A stretch of 64,000 nucleotides of DNA. It comes from Micromonospora citrea (GTDB lineage: Bacteria; Actinomycetota; Actinomycetes; Mycobacteriales; Micromonosporaceae). The translations under genes were made by a program, and so were the position numbers. Below the pieces are notes generated by a model. That model ran no database searches. It had not been told where the DNA came from and worked only from the letters and a program-made list of their open reading frames with translations. The stretch spans positions 5,612,501-5,676,500 of the forward strand of contig NZ_FMHZ01000002.1 in NCBI RefSeq assembly GCF_900090315.1. The letters run 5' to 3'. Shown piece by piece: positions 56,995 through 64,000 of this stretch (position 1 is its first letter; every line of letters begins with the position of its first letter).

Positions 56995-57048
56995 CCCGGA
57001 ACCGTTCCGTCCGGTCGCCGACGGGTGGGAGGCCGCCCGCCGGCGCCC

Positions 57049-57879
57049 TCAGGCGGTGCCGTCGAGCTCGGCGTAGCCGCGGCGCGCGGCGTGCAGGGCG
57101 GGGCGCGCGCCGAAGGGCGCCTCGGCGGCGACGCGCTCGGGCGGGGCGCCGCCGGTGTGCCCGGCCCGGATGAGCCAGGCCAGCTCGACGAGCTGGGCGT
57201 GCTGCGCGCGGACGAACGCGGCGTCCACCGGCTCGCCGTGCCCCGGCACGACGACGGTCGCCGGGGTGGTCATCCGGAGCAGCTCGGCCAGGGCGTCCGG
57301 CCACTGCAGGGGGTAGGACTCCTCGAAGGCGGGCGGGCCGCTCTGCTCCACCAGGTCGCCGGCGACGAGCACGTCGGCGTCCGGCACGTGCACCACGAGG
57401 TCGCCCGCGGTGTGCCCGCGACCGGGATGGCGCAGCACCACCCGCCGGCCGCCCACGTCGAGCACGGTCTCGCCGTGCACGGTGTGGGTGGGCGCGAGCA
57501 GCGTGGTGCCGGGCAGCTCCTCGGCCAGCGCGGGGTGCTCGTCGCGCATCTCCTCGTACGCCTCCCGGCGCAGCCGGTCCGCCTCCTCGCGCATCGCCGC
57601 GGCGGCCACCTCGTGGGCGTAGACCGGGCGCGGCGGGTCGGCGGCGAGGGTCGCGTTGCCGAAGCAGTGGTCGAAGTGGTGGTGGGTGTTCACCACCGTC
57701 CACGGGTGGGTGGTGACCGCCCGGGCGGCGGCGGCCAGCTCGGCGGCCTGCCCGGCGGTGGAGAGCGTGTCGACCAGCAGCGCCGCCCCGTCGCCGACGA
57801 CCAGCGTGACGTTGACGTGCAGCAGCGGCTCGCGCAGCACGTGCACCCCGTCGGCGACCTGCGTGAAGCCGGCGGTCAT
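57049..57879 (-). CDS. MBL-fold metallohydrolase
   Basis: A 276-residue metallo-beta-lactamase-fold enzyme. THHHFDHCFG (about 65-74) is the HxHxDH metal motif. GHTAGDLVVH supplies the third His, ADVLVAGDLVEQ the bridging Asp, and VVPGHGEP the last His. Such proteins hydrolyse thioesters, phosphodiesters or lactams. The ATGA overlap with the upstream thioesterase gene and the shared strand suggest a common pathway. No further specificity is visible. Confidence 0.9.
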   Translation of the reverse strand: MTAGFTQVADGVHVLREPLLHVNVTLVVGDGAALLVDTLSTAGQAAELAAAARAVTTHPWTVVNTHHHFDHCFGNATLAADPPRPVYAHEVAAAAMREEADRLRREAYEEMRDEHPALAEELPGTTLLAPTHTVHGETVLDVGGRRVVLRHPGRGHTAGDLVVHVPDADVLVAGDLVEQSGPPAFEESYPLQWPDALAELLRMTTPATVVVPGHGEPVDAAFVRAQHAQLVELAWLIRAGHTGGAPPERVAAEAPFGARPALHAARRGYAELDGTA

Positions 57880-58280
57880 GACGACCGCGCGGCGCGTTCC
57901 ACGAAGCGCTGCCGGTCGACCAGCACCCGCTCCACCCGGCCCTCGGCGACCGTCTCGTCGCCGTCGCTGACGCTCACCTCGAAGTGCAGGCGTCGCCCCT
58001 CGACCGCGGCCAGCCGGGCCTGCGCCACCACCGTCCGCCCCACCGGGGTGGCCGCGCGGTGGTCGAGCTCGACGCGGGTGCCGACCGTCGTCGACCCGCT
58101 GGGCATCCGGGTGGCGGTGGCCGCCACGGTGGCGGCCTCGGCGAGGGCGAGCACCCGGGGCGTGCCCAGCACCGGCACGTCCCCGGAGCCCACCGCCTGG
58201 GCGGTGTCGGTGTCGGTGACGGTCAGCTCCACCCGGGCGGTCAGACCCGGCGTGAGGGCGGGCTCCGGCTGCTGCTGCAT
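57876..58280 (-). CDS. FlK-like thioesterase (hotdog fold)
   Basis: A 134-residue hotdog-fold protein similar in pattern to fluoroacetyl-CoA thioesterase FlK. The FlK catalytic set Thr-Glu-His has counterparts in Thr40 (PVLGTPRVL), Glu48 (ALAEAATV) and His74 (VELDHRAATPVG). FlK selectively hydrolyses fluoroacetyl-CoA, but many relatives have other, unknown acyl-CoA substrates, and no fluorometabolite gene is near. Its stop overlaps the start of the MBL hydrolase by 4 bases. Confidence 0.82.
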   Translation of the reverse strand: MQQQPEPALTPGLTARVELTVTDTDTAQAVGSGDVPVLGTPRVLALAEAATVAATATRMPSGSTTVGTRVELDHRAATPVGRTVVAQARLAAVEGRRLHFEVSVSDGDETVAEGRVERVLVDRQRFVERAARSS

Positions 58281-58382
58281 GGTCAGAGCCTAGACGAGAC
58301 GGCACCCGGTGGCGGGCCGCCCGCGCGGGAGCGTGGTGGTCGGCGTCGGTGGATGCCGCCCGCGCCGTTAACCTTGACCGCG

Positions 58383-59414
58383 ATGTCTGTCGCGACCGAC
58401 CCCCAGCCCCCCGCCCGGACCGGCCCACCCGCCTCGCCCGACGGCGGGCGTCGGCGCGTGGTCGCGATGACGGTCTGGGGGGTCGCCTTCGTCGCCGGCT
58501 GGCTCGGCATCGGCCTGCCGACCGACCCGGCCTACGCGTTCCTGTGGATCTGGGCGGCGACGATCGCCTGGAACAGCAGCCGCCCCTGGCGCAGCCACCT
58601 GCGCTTCGCCCGGGACTGGGTGCCGGTGGTGCTGCTGCTCGCGGTCTACAACCTCTCCCGGGGCTTCGCCGACAACGGCGCGACCCCGCACGCGTACGAG
58701 CTGATCGTCGCCGACCGGGTCATGTTCGGCTGGGCGACCGGCGGCGAGGTGCCGACGGTCTGGCTCCAGCAGCACCTCTACCGGCTCGAGGTGCACTGGT
58801 GGGACGTCCTCGTGAGCTGGGTCTACTTCTCCCACTTCGTGGTGGCGCTGGCCGCCGCGGCGGTGCTCTGGCTGCGCGACCGGGGGCGCTGGGCGGCGTT
58901 CATGCGCCGCTGGGGCTTCCTGTGCGCCACCGGGCTGGTCACCTACTTCCTCTACCCGGCCGCCCCGCCGTGGTGGGCGGCGCAGAACGGCCTGCTGGAG
59001 GAGGTCGCCCGGATCTCCACCCGGGGCTGGAAGGCGTTCGGCATGCACGGCGCGGGCAACCTGCTCAACGCCGGGCAGATCGCCTCCAACCCGGTGGCCG
59101 CCATGCCGTCGCTGCACACCGCGTTCGCCCTGTTCGTGGTGCTGTTCTTCATCCGGCAGACCCGCCGCCGCTGGTGGCCGCTGCTGCTGGCGTACCCGCT
59201 GGCGATGACCTTCACGCTGGTCTACTCGGGCGAGCACTACGTCATCGACGTGCTGGTCGGCTGGGCGTACGTCGGGATGACCTTCCTGGCGGTCGGCCTG
59301 GCGGAGCGCTGGTGGGCGGCCCGCCGGGCCCGCCGGCAGCCCGCCGGCAGCGACGCCGGGCCGGCCGATCCGCCGGCCCCCGCCGAACCGCCGGCGGTGC
59401 CGGCGACGCGCTGA
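58383..59414 (+). CDS. Membrane PAP2-family phosphatase
   Basis: A 343-residue polytopic membrane protein with about six hydrophobic segments from residue ~28. The PAP2 phosphatase motifs are AMPSLHTAFA (about 240) and the later SGEHYVIDVLVGW (about 280), with the two catalytic His. It resembles the inositol phosphorylceramide synthase/PAP2 group of actinobacteria, so a lipid phosphate or phospholipid head group is the likely substrate. The Pro-rich C-terminal tail is cytoplasmic. The start at 58383 has no clear ribosome binding site. Confidence 0.88.
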   Translation: MSVATDPQPPARTGPPASPDGGRRRVVAMTVWGVAFVAGWLGIGLPTDPAYAFLWIWAATIAWNSSRPWRSHLRFARDWVPVVLLLAVYNLSRGFADNGATPHAYELIVADRVMFGWATGGEVPTVWLQQHLYRLEVHWWDVLVSWVYFSHFVVALAAAAVLWLRDRGRWAAFMRRWGFLCATGLVTYFLYPAAPPWWAAQNGLLEEVARISTRGWKAFGMHGAGNLLNAGQIASNPVAAMPSLHTAFALFVVLFFIRQTRRRWWPLLLAYPLAMTFTLVYSGEHYVIDVLVGWAYVGMTFLAVGLAERWWAARRARRQPAGSDAGPADPPAPAEPPAVPATR

Positions 59415-59480
59415 CCGCCGGGCGCGTCTGCCCGCACCTGCTGGTCGGTGGTCTGCTGGCCGTGGTCGCCCGGGCGGCGG

Positions 59481-60989
59481 TCAGCCCGCCCGCCGGGCGG
59501 CGCGCGCCCGGTCGGTCAGCTCCGCCGCCAGGGCCCACGCCTCGGCCAGGTCGCGGTCCCGGGCGGCCGCGCCGGCCCCGCCGGCGGTGTCGGCGTGCAC
59601 CGTCGCCAGCCCCAGCCGCCGCTGCGCCGGCCCCTGCACCACCCGCACGCTCTGGATCCGGGCGTACGGCACGAGCGCCACCTGCCGCGTGAGCAGGCCG
59701 GACCGCACCGCGAAGACCCGGTCGTCCAGGCCGGCGCCGAGCACGTCCCGGCTCAGCGGGTTGAGCCAGCGGGCCCGCGCGGGGGGCGGGCTCAACGGCA
59801 GCGCGGCGAGCCGCACCCCGGGCAGCACCTCGGCCACGATCGCCTCGCCGGTCGGCAGGTCCCCGACGGGGAGCAGCCGGTCCGGGCGGTTACGGTCGTC
59901 GCCCTCGCCGGCGGAGTAGCCGGCCACCTCCAGGCGCAGCCGCAGCCAGCCCTTGACCCGCCACAGCAGCGGCCAGCTCACCCCGACGGTCTGCACTCGG
60001 TCCAGCGGGACCGTCTGGGCGCGGGTCTCCAGCAGCCCGTTGCGGATCCGCAGCGTGCCCTCGTCGCGGGCGAGCCGGAAGTTCCAGTCGTCGAGCACCC
60101 GGCGCACCGGCTGCAGCAGCACACCCGCCATGGCGGTGAGGGTGCTCGCCACCGCGATGAACGACCACGAGTCCTCGGAGAGGAACTGGGCCAGCACGAA
60201 CGCCACGCCGAACGGGATCATGAACGCCTGCGGCGTCAGCAACTGGCTGACCAGCAGGTCGTTGTTGCGGACGGTGTGCAGCGGCCGGCCGGGCGGCGCG
60301 GACACCTCCGCCGGCGCCGCACCCGTCTCCGCCTCCGCCGCGACCCCGCCGGCCTGTGCCCGCCCCGCCAGGACGAGCAGCCGCCCGCGCAGCGCGGTCG
60401 CGTCGGCGACGCTCAGGTATGCCAGCGGCGCCTCGGTCTTGCCCCCGCCCACCACCTCCAGCCGCAGCTCGGCCAGGCCGGTGAGCTGGGCGAGCAGCGG
60501 GCGGACCACCTCGACGGCCTGGAGCCGTTCCAGCGGGATCGCCCGGGTGCGCCGCCAGACGAGCCCTTCGTGCACCCGCAGCTCGCGGCCGACCACGTGG
60601 TAGCCGGTGTGGTACCAGCTCACCACCGCCAGCACGGTCGCGCCCAGCGCCAGCACGACCGCCATCAGCGCGAACCAGCCGAAGCCGACCCGGGACAGCG
60701 TCGACCAGGACAGGCCGGCGATCACCACGACCAGCGACTTCGCGCCGTGCAGCGCGGGGCTGAGCGGATGCAGCCGCTGCCGGGGCTCGTGCGGCTCCGG
60801 CGCCCTGCCCACCTGCGCCGGCCCGGCGAACGAGGCCGCCGTGCCCGCCGGCGCCGGCCCGGTGAACGCGGGCGGCGGGTGCGGGCCGTCCGGGGCGTGG
60901 GCGGCGGCCGGATCCGGTCCGGCCGGCGCGGCGGCGGCCAGCCCGGGCGGGTCCGTCCGGTCCGCCGCGGGGCCGGCCGGGTCGCTCAC
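59481..60989 (-). CDS. YdbT-like membrane protein with bacterial PH (bPH2) domains
   Basis: A 502-residue membrane protein. Four hydrophobic stretches form two hairpins (about 95-135 and 270-310), and bPH2-type domains follow each (GYHVVGRELRVHEGLVWRR type at about 135; FRLARDEGTLRIRNGLLETR at about 325; a third near DDRVFAVRSGLLTRQ). Proteins of this YdbS/YdbT group are common in Firmicutes and actinobacteria and are of unclear function. The first ~80 residues are Pro/Ala-rich. The GTG overlaps the stop of the upstream partner (GTGA). Confidence 0.85.
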   Translation of the reverse strand: MSDPAGPAADRTDPPGLAAAAPAGPDPAAAHAPDGPHPPPAFTGPAPAGTAASFAGPAQVGRAPEPHEPRQRLHPLSPALHGAKSLVVVIAGLSWSTLSRVGFGWFALMAVVLALGATVLAVVSWYHTGYHVVGRELRVHEGLVWRRTRAIPLERLQAVEVVRPLLAQLTGLAELRLEVVGGGKTEAPLAYLSVADATALRGRLLVLAGRAQAGGVAAEAETGAAPAEVSAPPGRPLHTVRNNDLLVSQLLTPQAFMIPFGVAFVLAQFLSEDSWSFIAVASTLTAMAGVLLQPVRRVLDDWNFRLARDEGTLRIRNGLLETRAQTVPLDRVQTVGVSWPLLWRVKGWLRLRLEVAGYSAGEGDDRNRPDRLLPVGDLPTGEAIVAEVLPGVRLAALPLSPPPARARWLNPLSRDVLGAGLDDRVFAVRSGLLTRQVALVPYARIQSVRVVQGPAQRRLGLATVHADTAGGAGAAARDRDLAEAWALAAELTDRARAARRAG

Positions 60990-61525
60990 AGCCCCTCCGC
61001 CCGGTCCTCGCCGAGCGCGGTGAGCCGATCGCGCAGCCGTGACGCCTCCGCCGGGCGCAGCCCCGGCACCCGGGCGTCGCTCGCCGCCGCCGCGGTGTGC
61101 AACTGCACGGTGGCCAGGTTGAACGCCCGCTCCAGCGGCCCGGCGCTGACGTCCACGAACTGCATCCGGGAGTACGGCACGATGGAGAGCCGGCGCACCA
61201 GCAGCCCGTGCCGCACCAGCAGGTCGTCCTCCCGCTCGGCGTACCCCCAGGCGCGTACGGCCCGGACGATGGTCACGACCCGCAGGGCGCCCAACAGCAG
61301 CACCACGCCGAACGCGACGCCGACGGGCCAGGCCCCGCTGAGCGCCCAGCCGACACCCAGCCCGAGCAGGACCACGCCCAGCAGCATCGCCAGCCGCAGC
61401 AGCTCCACCCAGATCAGGTCCGACGAGATCGTCTGCCAGCGGACCGTGTCCGGCCACGGCTCCAGCGGGCCCGCCGCGGGGCGGGGCGCCGCCGGCGGCG
61501 GGCCGGCGAACTCGGCACCGGTCAC
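60986..61525 (-). CDS. YdbS-like membrane PH (bPH2) domain protein
   Basis: A 179-residue protein. Two membrane segments (about 35-75: LLRLAMLLGVVLLGLGVGWAL and VGVAFGVVLLLGALRVVTIV region) are followed by a bPH2 domain (YAEREDDLLVRHGLLVRRLS, VPYSRMQFVDVSAGPLER). It is the usual partner of the larger YdbT-like protein encoded directly after it with a 4-base overlap. The GTG start at 61525 has a weak ribosome binding site. Confidence 0.85.
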   Translation of the reverse strand: MTGAEFAGPPPAAPRPAAGPLEPWPDTVRWQTISSDLIWVELLRLAMLLGVVLLGLGVGWALSGAWPVGVAFGVVLLLGALRVVTIVRAVRAWGYAEREDDLLVRHGLLVRRLSIVPYSRMQFVDVSAGPLERAFNLATVQLHTAAAASDARVPGLRPAEASRLRDRLTALGEDRAEGL

Positions 61526-61547
61526 CGGAGAAATCCGTTGTGCGCGC

Positions 61548-61778
61548 TCACCCTTCGAGCGTAGGCGATCCGGCCACCGGTACGACCTCCCGGAGGAAGC
61601 CACGGGCGTCGAGAAAGTCGCCGAGGGTCGAGCGGTGCTCGGCGCAGGCGAGCCAGGTCTTGCGCCGGTCGGCGTCGTGCAGCCGGGGATTGTTCCACCG
61701 CAGCGCCCAGCGGGCGGGGGCACGACAGCCGCGCGACGAGCAGATCAGCGGCTCGTCGGTGGGGAGGGGGTCGCTCAT
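61548..61778 (-). CDS. Small conserved Cys/His protein
   Basis: A 76-residue protein with paired metal-binding-like Cys/His: CSSRGCRAPARWALRWNN (Cys13 and Cys18) and LACAEHRSTLGDFL (Cys44 and His47). This C-x4-C...C-x2-H arrangement suggests a small zinc-binding fold. Homologues are widespread in actinobacteria but their function is unknown. It lies 22 bases upstream of the bPH2 pair on the same strand and may head that operon. Confidence 0.75.
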   Translation of the reverse strand: MSDPLPTDEPLICSSRGCRAPARWALRWNNPRLHDADRRKTWLACAEHRSTLGDFLDARGFLREVVPVAGSPTLEG

Positions 61779-62056
61779 CCGGCCCACTCTAGGGCGGGAC
61801 GGGAGATTGAGCGCCGGGCGGCCACGGGGGGAGCCGCCCGGCGACGGGGTGAATCGTACACGCGCCGGACCCGTCGGTGTCCACCCGGTGAGCGACGATT
61901 CCGCCACGTGGAACGGCGTGGCGGAACGGCCCGGCGATCCGGCGAGCGGGGGCGGCGCGGCGAAAATCGGGTTCTCCCCACCTCGGCACTCAGCCGGGCA
62001 TGCGAGTCTTGGTACGCACCACGCCGCGCGACAACCGATCATGCTGTGGAGGACCG

Positions 62057-63159
<1,103 letters not shown>

Positions 63160-63163
<4 letters not shown>

Positions 63164-64000
63164 CCTCACCCGTCCGTCGGCCCGCCGACACCCCCTCGGA
63201 CCGTACCGAAGCCGTCCTGTCGCGGCTGCAACTGCTGGTCACCCGCAAACTCGACGGCCTGCTCCAGGGCGACTACGCCGGCCTGCTGCCGGGGCCGGGC
63301 AGCGAGGCGGGGGAGTCCCGGGAATACCGCCCCGGCGACGACGTGCGCCGGATGGACTGGCCGGTGACGGCCCGCACGACGATGCCGCACGTGCGGCGTA
63401 CGGTGGCCGACCGCGAGCTGGAGACGTGGCTGGCGGTGGACCTCTCGGCCAGCCTGGACTTCGGAACCGGCCGGTGGCTCAAGCGGGACGTCGTGGTGGC
63501 GGCCGCGGCGGCGCTGACCCACCTGACCGTGCGCGGCGGCAACCGGATCGGGGCGGTGATCGGCAGCGGCGGCGGCACGAGCGCTCCGGCGCGCCGCTGG
63601 CGCGGCGCGCCCCCGGTCCCCGGCCCGGACGTGTTCACCCGGGTGCCCGCCCGCTCCGGCCGCAAGGAGGCACAGGGGCTGCTGCGGGCGATCGCCGGCA
63701 CCGAGATCCGCCCGGGGCGCAGCGATCTGGGCACGCTGGTGGACATGCTCAACCGGCCGCCCCGGCGGCGCGGGGTGGCGGTGGTCATCTCCGACTTCCT
63801 CGCCCCGACCGACCGCTGGGCCCGGCCGCTGCGCAAGCTGCGCGTCCGCCACGACGTGCTGGCGATCGAGGTGGTCGACCCGCGGGAGCTGGAGCTGCCC
63901 GACGTCGGGGTGCTGCCGGTGGTCGACCCGGAGACCGGGGGCCTGCACGAGGTGCAGACCGCGGACCCGCTGCTGCGACACCGCTACGCCGAGGCGGCGG
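63160..64000 (+). CDS. DUF58 (VWA-like) protein, 3' truncated by window end
   Basis: At least 280 residues are visible. The DUF58 signature SREYRPGDDVRRMDWPVTAR (about 48-67) is followed by a VWA-like domain (AVDLSASLDFGTG, where the MIDAS-like DxSxS is present). Such proteins are the regular partners of MoxR ATPases in membrane-associated complexes. The GTG overlaps the MoxR stop by 4 bases. The C-terminus lies beyond the window. Confidence 0.93.

Overview
The window is very GC-rich actinobacterial chromosome. Start codons are often GTG, stop/start overlaps of the GTGA/ATGA type are common, and several genes appear to be leaderless. The gene content suggests a Micromonosporaceae member, probably Micromonospora or a close relative. 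It includes a CvnABCD conservon, secreted polysaccharide-degrading enzymes with CBM2 and CBM5/12 modules, an AcnR/aconitase pair, and an ABC-F, small HTH, enoyl-CoA hydratase block. No tRNA, rRNA, insertion sequence, prophage or CRISPR array was seen.

Layout. 1-4 kb: the 3' end of a TetR gene, a Vms1-like release factor (acVLRF1 family), and two tandem XRE-TPR regulators. 4-9 kb: secreted enzymes (a CBM-tailed intradiol dioxygenase, an alpha-lytic-type protease with nearly the same CBM, a zinc metallopeptidase) around an AraC regulator. 9-14 kb: ABC-F, small HTH, enoyl-CoA hydratase, ABC exporter. 14-15.4 kb: SDR plus Mug glycosylase. 15.4-17.6 kb: a three-gene, stop/start-coupled operon of a membrane protein with a Cys-Gly-Ser repeat tail, a DUF692/MNIO enzyme and a DUF2063-like partner. 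This is the best candidate here for an undescribed peptide/protein-modification system. 18-22.7 kb: AcnR-like TetR, nitrilase, HAD phosphatase, RIO kinase, DUF2630, GNAT. 22.9-31 kb: a P450, class I terpene synthase and class II diterpene cyclase operon, followed directly by conservon cvnABCD. 31-34 kb: aconitase, whose promoter carries almost the same 19-bp site as the AcnR-like gene. 34-41 kb: VOC protein, C39-type peptidase, a 1.3-kb gene-poor repeat-bearing gap, ArsC-like protein, beta-helix protein and small genes. 41-46.6 kb: a giant secreted amylase-pullulanase. 46.7-50.2 kb: two surface beta-helix paralogues sharing an apparently identical 1,328-bp 3' part. 50.5-64 kb: pepP, asnB, an AA10 LPMO, PfkB kinase, MBL hydrolase with FlK-like thioesterase, PAP2 phosphatase, a bPH2 pair, MoxR ATPase and a DUF58 protein cut by the window end.

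How it works together. Much of the window is extracellular biomass use (amylopullulanase, LPMO, CBM proteins, proteases). The conservon is a G-protein-like signalling module and sits beside a probable diterpenoid operon. Tail-to-tail gene pairs are separated by strong, often perfect hairpin terminators. Several genes have short tandem copies of their own stop codon and flanking bases just downstream, which suggests a recurrent local duplication process.
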